Assembly (NCBI GenBank): GCA_029259595.1 | Contig: JAJDEW010000129.1 | Location: 19,169 to 83,168 of the forward strand | Length of the DNA stretch: 64,000 bases | Direction of reading: 5' to 3' | Origin: Planctomycetota bacterium | Lineage (GTDB): Bacteria; Planctomycetota; UBA1135; GCA-002686595 | In this document: piece after piece, positions 25,659 through 33,306 of the stretch | Layout: each line of letters starts with the position of its first letter | How positions within the stretch are numbered: the first letter of the stretch is position 1 | Translations under genes and position numbers: made by a program | The notes under the pieces: generated by a model | Databases searched by the model: none | Seen by the model: only the letters and a program-made list of their open reading frames with translations | Told to the model about the DNA's origin: nothing

Positions 25659-26875
25659 GCACGCACTCGCGCGGACGACGCCTGCTCTTCGCCGGGCTCT
25701 ACGTGACCGAAGGTGCGCCGATCGGCTTTCTGTGGTGGGCGCTGCCGACGATGATGCGCGAGGCCGGGGGCGACGTCGATCGCATCGGCGCCTTGCTCGC
25801 GTTCCTCGTCCTGCCGTGGGCCTTCAAGTTCCTGTGGGCGCCGCTGGTCGACGTGCTGCGCGGACCACGCTGGGGCTTCCGCGGCTGGATCGTCTCGGCC
25901 CAGCTCTTGATGGCGGCGAGCCTCGTCCCGCTGGTCGTGCTCGACCCGGCGGGCTCGTCCACGGCCTCGGGTTGGATCATCGCCGCGCTCGTCGTGCACG
26001 GCTTCGCCGCTGCGACCCAGGACGTCGCGATCGACGGGCTGGCGATCGCGACGACGCCGGTCAGCGAACGGGGCGCGCTCAACGGCTGGATGCAGGCCGG
26101 CATGCTGGTCGGGCGCTCCGCCTTCGGCGGCGGCGGGCTCATACTGCTCGAGCGCTTTGGCGGACGCGCCCTGGTCCTCAGCCTGATCGCCGTCCTCTGC
26201 GGCGGCATCTTGCTGGCGCTCTTCGTGCACGAGCCGACGTACGAAGCGCAGGACTCCCGACCGCCGACGCAGTTGACGCGCTTCGGCCCCTTCCGCCGCC
26301 AGCTCGCGCGCGCGCTGTCGAGCCGCACCACCTGGCTCGTGCTCGCCTTCGCCGCGACCTCGGGCGCCGCCTTCGAAGTCGTCGGGGGCTTCGCGGGTCC
26401 ACTCCTCCTCGACGCCGGCGGTGACTCCGCGCTGGTCGGAAGCTTCTTCTTGGTCCCCGCCGTCGTCGCGATGCTGGTCGGCGCGCTCGCCGGGGGCCGC
26501 TACGCCGATCGCCACGGCCGACAGCGGGCGGTCGGTGTCGCGGGCCTCGCGGTGGTCACCACCGTCCTCGTCCTGGCGCTGGGTGCAGCGACGGGCGGCG
26601 ACACGTCGGTGCTCCAGGTACTCTTGGGAATCGTCTACCTCGCGATCGGCGCCTTCACGGCCGCGTCCTACGCCCTGTTCATGGACTGCAGCGACCCGAG
26701 CCTCGGGGCCACGCAGTTCAGCGCCTACATGGGCGCCACGAACCTCTGCGAAGCCTGGGCGGTCGCCGCCGGCGGAGCGCTGGCGGCCGCCCGCGGCTAC
26801 CCGCTCGCGTTCGCGGCCTGTGCACTGGTGACGCTGGCGGCGCTCGCACTCGTGCCGCGCCTGCGCCCGACCTGA
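25655..26875 (+). CDS. AmpG-like major facilitator transporter
   Basis: 406 residues from GTG at 25655; an ATG at 25550 in the same frame would add 35 Arg-rich residues and is less likely. Twelve membrane helices. LYVTEGAPIGFLWWALP in TM1, PWAFKFLWAPLVD after TM2 and ATQDVAIDGLAI in TM4 are the marks of the AmpG/acetyl-CoA transporter (PAT) branch of MFS. A central loop rich in Thr and Arg splits it into 6+6 helices. AmpG imports anhydromuropeptides for wall recycling; whether this protein does so is not certain. It ends 15 bases from the convergent sigma factor gene. Confidence 0.82.
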   Translation: MSTHSRGRRLLFAGLYVTEGAPIGFLWWALPTMMREAGGDVDRIGALLAFLVLPWAFKFLWAPLVDVLRGPRWGFRGWIVSAQLLMAASLVPLVVLDPAGSSTASGWIIAALVVHGFAAATQDVAIDGLAIATTPVSERGALNGWMQAGMLVGRSAFGGGGLILLERFGGRALVLSLIAVLCGGILLALFVHEPTYEAQDSRPPTQLTRFGPFRRQLARALSSRTTWLVLAFAATSGAAFEVVGGFAGPLLLDAGGDSALVGSFFLVPAVVAMLVGALAGGRYADRHGRQRAVGVAGLAVVTTVLVLALGAATGGDTSVLQVLLGIVYLAIGAFTAASYALFMDCSDPSLGATQFSAYMGATNLCEAWAVAAGGALAAARGYPLAFAACALVTLAALALVPRLRPT

Positions 26876-26890
26876 GCGAGCGGGACCGCT

Positions 26891-27502
26891 CTACGCCGGT
26901 TCCAGGTCGCCGAGCGCCGCACGCAGGCGCTGCAAGACGCGCGACTTCGCCACGCGCACGCCGCCGGCCGTCATGCCCAGCTCGTCGGCGACGGAATCCG
27001 GGCTGCGGCCGTCGAGGACGGTCAGCTCGAAGGCCCGGAAGGTGTTGGGCTGGACGCGCGCGCGCACGTCGACCAGCGCTCGGCGCAGGAGGTCGGCTTG
27101 GAGCGCGCGCTCGAGCGGGGCGGCCACGTCCGGACCCGTCGCGCTCACGACGCTCGACGGCTCGTCGCGTTCGGCGGCGCAACGGGCCAGCTCGGAACCG
27201 GAGACGTAGGCCGGCAGGCGTTCGCGCTTGCGGAAGGCGTCGGCGACCTTCGTACGCGCGAGCGTGCGCAACCAGGCCCGAAAGCTGTCGCCCTCGCGAT
27301 CGCGACGAAAACCCTCGATGTGGCTCGAGGCGGCGTGAAACACGTCCTGCAAGACGTCGGCGGCATCGTCGCCGCGCAGGCCGGACGAGCGGATCCAGAA
27401 GAGGACGAGCGGCGCGTAGAGCTCGAGGATGCGCTCCCAGGCGACGGCCTCTCGAGCGCGGGCGCGCGCCAGGAGGCTGCGCGAAGTCGAGGCCGCGCTC
27501 AA
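26891..27502 (-). CDS. ECF RNA polymerase sigma factor paired with a heme-containing Ser/Thr kinase
   Basis: 203 residues. Region sigma2 (about 15-90) has the DDAADVLQDVFHAA helix and FRAWLRTLARTKVADAFRKRER for -10 recognition. Region sigma4 (about 140-200) has FRAFELTVLDGRSPDSVADELGMTAGGVRVAKSRVLQRL, beginning at FRAFEL, a helix-turn-helix for the -35 element. Its ATG overlaps the kinase stop as ATGA, so both are made together. ECF sigma factors encoded next to Ser/Thr kinases are known in Planctomycetota and are thought to be controlled by phosphorylation. No separate anti-sigma gene is present. Confidence 0.9.
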   Translation of the reverse strand: MSAASTSRSLLARARAREAVAWERILELYAPLVLFWIRSSGLRGDDAADVLQDVFHAASSHIEGFRRDREGDSFRAWLRTLARTKVADAFRKRERLPAYVSGSELARCAAERDEPSSVVSATGPDVAAPLERALQADLLRRALVDVRARVQPNTFRAFELTVLDGRSPDSVADELGMTAGGVRVAKSRVLQRLRAALGDLEPA

Positions 27503-29379
27503 CGCTCGCTCCCGCGGATCCAGGCCGCGCGACGCCGGCTGTCGCCGACGTGCACCAAGAAGCCGAGCGCGAGCATCAGGGCCGCCCCACCGCCGACGAA
27601 CAGGCTCGTGCCCCTCAAACCGGCACGGATGCGGGCCTCGTCGCGCTCGAGGCTGCGCACGACTTCGAGCACGCCGCGCACGTCGCCTTCCTTCCAGTCG
27701 CGGCGCGTACTGTCGGGGTGGGCGTTGTGGCAGGCGACGCAGCTCGGCCGCATTACGCGCGCGCGCGCGTAGCGCAGCACGGGACTGCCCTCCGCGTCGT
27801 GACCGAAGCGTACGTAGGGCTCGTCGGGCCCGCGCGTCAGCGTGTCGAGCGCCTCGCGTTCGAAGACGTCGCGCGGCCCGCCGTCGCGACGCGTGCGGAA
27901 CGGATAGTCGCTGAAGTGGCGGCCGCGCATGCCCGACCCCTCGTCTTCGATGCGCTCCAACAGACCCGTCAAGAGCGTCGCCGGCAAGGGGATCGCGCCC
28001 TCCTTGGTGGCGTAGTCGGCCGTGACCTCGACACCGTGCCCTCCGACGCGCTCGACGACCTCGCTGCTGTAGAGATCGTTCACGACCTCGAGCAGGTCGG
28101 CGTACTGCGTCGCGCTGTCGAGCGCGGCCGAGCGCACCAGCTCGCGCGACAGCGACGACAGGTGCGCGAAGCCCAGGACCGAGCCCAGCACGCCGGCGGA
28201 CACGAGGCTGGCGGCCAGGGGTTCACGCCGCGCCCAGCGCCAGGCGTGCACGAGAAACGACAAGCGCCGCGCGCGCACCGGCTCGCCGGCCAGGAAGCAG
28301 CGCAGATCGTCGGCCAAGGCGCGCGCGTCGGCGTAGCGTCCGGCCGGCGCCTTCTGGAGCGCGGTCAAGCAGATCGTCTCGAGGTCGCGCGGGATCGACT
28401 CGTCCAATCGGCGCGGAGGCAACGGCTCGTCCTCGAGCACTTGCAGGAGCAGCAGTCGGCGATTGCCGTGGAAGGGACGCTCGCCCGTCAGGGCCTCGTA
28501 CAGGACGACGCCGAGGCTGTAGACGTCGCTCTTGGCGTCGACGTGGTGCGCGTCGCCGCGCGCGAGTTCGGGCGACATGTAGGCCGGCGTCCCGAGCAGA
28601 TCTCCCGCCGCGGTCACGGTGTCCTCGCGCTCGCGCTTCGCGAGGCCGAAGTCGGCGAGGTGCGGTCGACCTTGCTCGTCCAGCAGGATGTTCGAAGGCT
28701 TGACATCGCGGTGGATCACGCCGGCCGCGTGCGCGAACGCCAACGCGTCGGCGACGCGTGCGACCAGTTCGGCCGCCTCGGCGACGCCCAGCGCTCCGCG
28801 CGTGAGCCGCTTCTCGAGTGTCTCGCCGGCGACGAACTCGCACACGAGGTAGGGCACGCCTTCGGCCGTGAGCCCGGTCTCGAACAGACGCACGATGCCC
28901 GGATGGGCGAGCTGGGCGGCGCTGCGGGCTTCGCGCTGGAAGCGCTCTTCTTCCGCGGCGTCGGCCAGTGCGCCGGCGCGGTGGATCTTCAAGGCCACCT
29001 CGCGCTCGAGCTTCGTGTCCCAGGCCCGGAACACGTGCCCGAAGCTGCCCGATCCGAGCGACGCCGTCAGCTCGAAGTGCGCGAGCCGCGTGCGCCCCTC
29101 CGCCAGCCGGCGCAGGAGACGGCTGCCCGGGTCGAGGGCCGCGCCCTCCGAGGCCGCGCGCGCCGAGGCGACGAGCTCGTCGGGAACCTCACCCCGCTCG
29201 TCCGCCAACCCGGCGAGGTCCTGGACGAACTCGTCCGCTTGCCCGTCGAGGCCCGCCAGCAGCTGCGTGCAGGCGTCGCAAGCCAAGAGGTGCGTCGCCA
29301 ACGCCTCCAGCCGCTCGTCGCCGAGCCGTCCCAGCGCAAAGGCACGCCAGTCGGCTTCGTTCGGACAGGGGCTCTGCAT
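27499..29379 (-). CDS. Transmembrane Ser/Thr protein kinase with c-type heme (DUF3365/Tll0287-like) sensor domain
   Basis: 626 residues. Order: an N-terminal zinc-type H-x3-C-x2-C (H30, C34, C37), as in anti-sigma zinc fingers; a kinase domain (about 101-372) with glycine loop GSGSFG, ATP lysine K131, HRD aspartate D224, DFG aspartate D243 and activation segment GTPAYMSPE; TM1 (about 386-406); an extracytoplasmic domain (about 410-585) with a single CVACH heme-attachment site at 547-551 followed by NAHPDS and the GDVRGVLEV block; TM2 (about 588-611); and a short basic tail. The sensor matches DUF3365-type c-heme domains. The kinase looks active. It is followed by an ECF sigma factor through a 4-base overlap. 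Start at 29379 chosen over 29448 by domain layout. Confidence 0.9.
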   Translation of the reverse strand: MQSPCPNEADWRAFALGRLGDERLEALATHLLACDACTQLLAGLDGQADEFVQDLAGLADERGEVPDELVASARAASEGAALDPGSRLLRRLAEGRTRLAHFELTASLGSGSFGHVFRAWDTKLEREVALKIHRAGALADAAEEERFQREARSAAQLAHPGIVRLFETGLTAEGVPYLVCEFVAGETLEKRLTRGALGVAEAAELVARVADALAFAHAAGVIHRDVKPSNILLDEQGRPHLADFGLAKREREDTVTAAGDLLGTPAYMSPELARGDAHHVDAKSDVYSLGVVLYEALTGERPFHGNRRLLLLQVLEDEPLPPRRLDESIPRDLETICLTALQKAPAGRYADARALADDLRCFLAGEPVRARRLSFLVHAWRWARREPLAASLVSAGVLGSVLGFAHLSSLSRELVRSAALDSATQYADLLEVVNDLYSSEVVERVGGHGVEVTADYATKEGAIPLPATLLTGLLERIEDEGSGMRGRHFSDYPFRTRRDGGPRDVFEREALDTLTRGPDEPYVRFGHDAEGSPVLRYARARVMRPSCVACHNAHPDSTRRDWKEGDVRGVLEVVRSLERDEARIRAGLRGTSLFVGGGAALMLALGFLVHVGDSRRRAAWIRGSER

Positions 29380-29416
29380 CGTTGGGTGCCGAATCGACTC
29401 TAACTCGCTTCCATCA

Positions 29417-29440
29417 CGAGATCGTGCGACCGTTCGGTCC
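29417..29440. repeat. 24-bp intergenic sequence shared with 60357-60380
   Basis: CGAGATCGTGCGACCGTTCG followed by GTCC; it matches 22 of 24 bases of the stretch at 60357-60380. Both lie between genes. It may be a dispersed intergenic repeat. With only two copies visible, chance or shared regulation cannot be excluded. Confidence 0.35.
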
Positions 29441-29470
29441 AACTTCACGCGTCGTCAGGGACGGGCGAAG

Positions 29471-29487
29471 CCGGCCGGTCAGGCCGG
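29471..29487. terminator. Hairpin downstream of the sulfatase gene
   Basis: CCGGCC and GGCCGG separated by 5 bases, between the sulfatase stop (29545, minus strand) and the kinase start (29379). No T-run. A weak candidate terminator separating the two genes. Confidence 0.3.
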
Positions 29488-29544
29488 AGGGTCGTGCGAG
29501 GGCATGATGGAAGCGGGTCAACGCAGCGGCGTTACACGGCGGCC

Positions 29545-31581
29545 TCAGCGTCCGGCTTCGAGCTCGCCCAGGAGGCGGCGGATCGTGGCCGCCGCCGGTT
29601 CGGCCGCGAGGTGGGCTTCGAACAACGCGACGACCTCGTCGGCGCGGCCGGCGCGCAGGGCGGCCTGGGCCAGGTTCGCGGCGACGTTCGGGTAGTCGGG
29701 ATCGAGCTCGAAGACCGCGACGAGCTGCGTGCACGCCTCGTCGAAGCGTCCGAGCCGCGCCAGGACGGTCCCGTACAGGGCGCGTGAACGCGTCAGGGTC
29801 GGATAGGCCTCGACGATCGGCTCGAGAAGGCGTCGGGCCTCGTCGTTCTGGCCCTGGGTCGTGCGCACGAGGGCCAGGTCGGTGGCGCTGCCGGGGAGTC
29901 CCGGGCGCAGCACCAGGCAACGCTCGAGCGCCTGTGCCGCCGCTTCGAGATCGGGGATGTCGCGGTAGACGCCACCGAGCGCACTCCAGGCCGGATAGAA
30001 GTCCGGACGCTCGGCCAGCACGGCCTCGAGCTCGGCGATCTGCTCTGCGAACGGCTTGTCCGGAGTGCGCGCGAACTCGACGCGCTTCAGGAAGGACATC
30101 ATCGTGCGCGGCGCCGGCGGCGGACCTCCCCGCGCGTCCGCCGACGCTCCGTTCGTGCCCGCACCGAAGTAGCCCAGATTCTGGAGCCGTTCGAGCTCGT
30201 CGCCTTCCAGCGCGACCGTCGGCCCGGGCGTCGTGCGCAGGTCGTCGGCGAACGTGGTCGTGACGAGCTGCCGCAGCTCCTCGACACGCGCGCCGCGGCG
30301 TCCGGCCAGGTTGGCGAGCTCACCCGGATCGCTCGCACGGTCGTAGAGCTCGGGGTCCGCGCCATGAATGTACTTGTCGTCACCGACGACGACGCCGTAG
30401 AGCGGCTCCCAGCCGTACTCCAAGGTCCCCGCGAGGGTTTCGAACCAGCGCGGGTGCGCGCGCGGGACGGCCGCCAGCGCGCGCTCGGCCGCGGGTCCCG
30501 AGGTGATCCCGAGCAGCGCCAGGCAAACCGGCAGGACGTCGACCTGCGACATCGGTCGCGTGCACAGCACGCCGCCCGCGAGCCCGTCGGCGTTCAAGAG
30601 CAACGGCACGTGCAAGGTCGAATCGTAGGTGAGATAGGAGTGCGTGAACTCGTCGTGCTGCCCCAAGCCTTCGCCGTGGTCGCCGACGACCGCGACCAAG
30701 GTCCGATCGGAATCGATTTTCTCGAGCAGGCGCGCGAGCGCCGCGTCGACGTACGCGATCTCCCCGTCGTAGAGGTTCGCCTCGTAGGCGGCGTCGAAGG
30801 GCGCCGGCGGGGCGTACTCGTGGTGCGGGTCGAAGTAGTGCACCCACAGGAAGAAGCGCTCGTCGCCGACCTGGTCCAGGAAGCGCAGCGCTCGACGCGT
30901 GGTCTCCGCCGCCTCGCGCTCGCGAAAGTGACGGTCGGTCGGGACGTTGGCGCTGAACAGCTCGTCGTCGTACACGTCGAAGCCCTGGGCGAACCCGAAC
31001 TGTCGATCGAGCACGAAGGACGACACGACGGCTCCGGTCGCGAATCCCGCCGCGCGCAGTCGCTCGGCCAAAGTCTCGGCCTCCGCCTCGAGGCGGAACA
31101 AGCCGTTGGCGCGCACGCCGTGTTCGGTCGGGTAGAGCCCCGTCATGATCGACGCATGCGACGGCAGCGTCGTCGGAGCGACCGCCAGCGTGTCGGCGAA
31201 CAGGATGCCGGTCGCCGCCAGGCGATCGAACGTCGGCGTGCGGATCGCGCCGTTCCCGTAGCAGCCCAGGCGATCGGCCCGCGTCGTGTCGAGGGTCACG
31301 AGCAGCAGACTGTGCTCGGCCAGCGCGCCCGGCGCGGCAGGCACGTGGTCCAGGGGCTCGAGCGTCACGACCGACGGCTGCCCCGCGCGTGACGCCAGCC
31401 GCCAGGCCAGCACTCCGGCCAAGCCCAGCCCGGCTGCGAGCAAGAGGAGCGCGCCGGCGCCCGCGCGCCCGGCGTTTGGACCGGCCGTTCCCTCGGGTAC
31501 GCGCGCGCTCCGCGGACGAGCGTGGACGCGGTGGGACCACGCTCCGTGGCGTCGGTTCGGGGCTATTCTCGTGGCGGGCAT
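29545..31581 (-). CDS. Membrane-anchored sulfatase-superfamily protein with C-terminal TPR repeats
   Basis: 678 residues. An N-terminal anchor helix (about 42-62) is followed by the alkaline-phosphatase-superfamily hydrolase (about 90-430): VTLDTTRADRLGCYG with metal-binding Asp, LPSHASIMTGLYPTEHG as nucleophile region, HYFDPHHEY, and VVGDHGEGLGQHDE. The nucleophile region reads S-H-A-S-I where a sulfatase needs C/S-x-P/A-x-R, so the arginine is missing and formylglycine formation is doubtful; the enzyme may instead use the serine, like phosphatase or phosphotransferase relatives. Residues about 530-678 are tetratricopeptide repeats. TACGAT ends 6 bases before the ATG. Substrate unknown. Confidence 0.85.
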   Translation of the reverse strand: MPATRIAPNRRHGAWSHRVHARPRSARVPEGTAGPNAGRAGAGALLLLAAGLGLAGVLAWRLASRAGQPSVVTLEPLDHVPAAPGALAEHSLLLVTLDTTRADRLGCYGNGAIRTPTFDRLAATGILFADTLAVAPTTLPSHASIMTGLYPTEHGVRANGLFRLEAEAETLAERLRAAGFATGAVVSSFVLDRQFGFAQGFDVYDDELFSANVPTDRHFREREAAETTRRALRFLDQVGDERFFLWVHYFDPHHEYAPPAPFDAAYEANLYDGEIAYVDAALARLLEKIDSDRTLVAVVGDHGEGLGQHDEFTHSYLTYDSTLHVPLLLNADGLAGGVLCTRPMSQVDVLPVCLALLGITSGPAAERALAAVPRAHPRWFETLAGTLEYGWEPLYGVVVGDDKYIHGADPELYDRASDPGELANLAGRRGARVEELRQLVTTTFADDLRTTPGPTVALEGDELERLQNLGYFGAGTNGASADARGGPPPAPRTMMSFLKRVEFARTPDKPFAEQIAELEAVLAERPDFYPAWSALGGVYRDIPDLEAAAQALERCLVLRPGLPGSATDLALVRTTQGQNDEARRLLEPIVEAYPTLTRSRALYGTVLARLGRFDEACTQLVAVFELDPDYPNVAANLAQAALRAGRADEVVALFEAHLAAEPAAATIRRLLGELEAGR

Positions 31582-31587
31582 GTTGGC

Positions 31588-31593
31588 ATCGTA
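31588..31593 (-). promoter_or_regulatory. Putative -10 element for the sulfatase-TPR gene
   Basis: TACGAT on the minus strand with exactly 6 bases to the ATG at 31581, consistent with a leaderless mRNA. Confidence 0.35.
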
Positions 31594-31683
31594 GTCGATT
31601 CGAGCCGTCGCCCGGGAAAGGCGGCCCGGACGCTTTCGCTTCGTCACAGCTCCGCGCCCCTTACGAACGCCCAGCCTTCCGCC

Positions 31684-33129
31684 GTGCTCAGCGCCAGCCA
31701 ACTCACCTGCGTCGTCCGCCGAACTCTTCTGCGGCTTGCCGTGCCCCTGCTTTGTGCGGGCATGGGAGCGGCGGACGAGCTCGTCATCGGCAAGGATCTG
31801 GAGGCGGCACGCGTTCAGGCCGAGCGCGATGGTCGGCCGCTCTTGATCACCTTCGGCGCGGCCTGGTGCTCGGCCTGCCGCGAGCTGCGTACGAACACCC
31901 TGAAGCGCGCCGACGTCCAGGCAGCGGGCGCCGCCTTTCACATCGTCTTCCTCGAGCTCGATCGGAACACGGCTCTCGCGCGCGCCTACCGCGTCGCGGG
32001 AACGCCGCATTTCTTCGTCGAACGCGCGAACGGGGAGGTGTTGCTCGAGCTGGTCGGAGGTCTGCCGGGACCGGGCATGGTGGCCTTTCTGAGCGAGGGA
32101 GCACGCCGCGCGCGCGAAGGACGCGGCAGCGGTCCGGCGGCCTGGGCCGACGGCGACAACACGCCGGTGGCCTTCGACCTGGAGGGCTATCGCGGGCTCG
32201 GGATCTGCTTCTCGCACGTCGGCTACGGACCGCTGCAGCTTCCGAGTCAGTCACCGGGACAGGTCCTGCGCTTCGGGCTGCGCCCGGAGACGCCTTCGAC
32301 GTTGACCGAAGGTCAGTGGGAGGTCACCTGGACCGAGTCGTTCGCCAACGTGTTCGCCTTTCGGCGCGACGACTTCCGCCTCGACTACCTGACGCTCAAC
32401 TCGGCCTTGGCGGTGGCCTACGGCCTGTCGAACGAGCTGAAACTCGAGTTCAACGTCCGCAACCTCTCGCGCTACGACAGCTTTCTCGACCCGATCACCG
32501 ACGCCTTTCACGACCTCTTCGGACTGGGCGCCTCGGGCCGCGACGAGTTTCCCGACAACGACAACGTGATCAGCCTCGAGGCCGAAGACGGGATCGCGAT
32601 CGAGGACCGGCGCTCGGGTACGGAATCGACCGACATCGGGGTCCTCCTGCAACACAACCTGACGTGCGGAACGGCGACGCTGCCGGCGCTCTCCTATTCG
32701 ATCGGTGCCCAAGCCCATCTGGGCGGACACGCCGACCTCGAGGGCGCCAATCCCTTCAGCGTGGGCCTCTCGTTCGCTTCGTCGCGGCGTGTGAGCAGGG
32801 AGATCTATCTCTACGGCGGCCTCGCCTTCGCCTGGCACGGACTCGACCAGGCCCGTGGCTTGCCGCTCGACACACGCCAGGCTTCGGGCCTCTTCGCGGT
32901 CGAATGGCGCTACGGTCCGGATCGCTCCTGGGTGCTCCAGTACCTCGTCAGCGAAGGCGTGGCCGAGACCCGCGACCCGTTCGACGCACCGTCGCACGAG
33001 ATCAACCTCGGCTGGAAGTGGGAGTACGACTCGAACCGCGTCTTCGAGATCGGGCTGATCGAGAACATCATCGAGGTCGACAACAGCCCCGACTTCGGGC
33101 TGCACTTCGGGCTGCGGCGGCGGTTCTGA
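31684..33129 (+). CDS. Exported thioredoxin-fold / DUF3187 outer-membrane-type fusion protein
   Basis: 481 residues from GTG at 31684, chosen because it gives a full signal peptide (RRTLLRLAVPLLCAG, cleavage near GMGA); no Shine-Dalgarno is evident and the start is uncertain. Residues about 28-140 form a thioredoxin-like domain with PLLITFGAAWCSACRELR, including a C-x-x-C (CSAC), and a cis-Pro in AGTPHFF. From about 165 to the end the sequence matches DUF3187 proteins (TESFANVFAF, FRLDYLTLNS, DAFHDLFGLG), predicted outer-membrane barrels ending in an aromatic (RRRF). A redox domain joined to a barrel is unusual. Divergent from the sulfatase gene. Confidence 0.72.
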   Translation: MLSASQLTCVVRRTLLRLAVPLLCAGMGAADELVIGKDLEAARVQAERDGRPLLITFGAAWCSACRELRTNTLKRADVQAAGAAFHIVFLELDRNTALARAYRVAGTPHFFVERANGEVLLELVGGLPGPGMVAFLSEGARRAREGRGSGPAAWADGDNTPVAFDLEGYRGLGICFSHVGYGPLQLPSQSPGQVLRFGLRPETPSTLTEGQWEVTWTESFANVFAFRRDDFRLDYLTLNSALAVAYGLSNELKLEFNVRNLSRYDSFLDPITDAFHDLFGLGASGRDEFPDNDNVISLEAEDGIAIEDRRSGTESTDIGVLLQHNLTCGTATLPALSYSIGAQAHLGGHADLEGANPFSVGLSFASSRRVSREIYLYGGLAFAWHGLDQARGLPLDTRQASGLFAVEWRYGPDRSWVLQYLVSEGVAETRDPFDAPSHEINLGWKWEYDSNRVFEIGLIENIIEVDNSPDFGLHFGLRRRF

Positions 33130-33293
33130 GCGGGACGCAGCCGCTTCGTCTGCGTCCGCGGTGAGGAAGGCGGACCCGACCCGACGGTCGCGCGGCCGCC
33201 GGAAGGACCTCGCAACGCGTGCCGGCACGCGCCCCCGTTTGGGAATCCTCGGGCCGCCACGGGCGCGCGCTCGGAGGGCCTCCCTCCTTCGCG

Positions 33294-33299
33294 TAGGAT
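33294..33299 (+). promoter_or_regulatory. Putative -10 element for the bioF-bioD gene
   Basis: TAGGAT, 7 bases before the ATG at 33307. No Shine-Dalgarno sequence beyond this stretch. Confidence 0.35.
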
Positions 33300-33306
33300 G
33301 CGCGCC

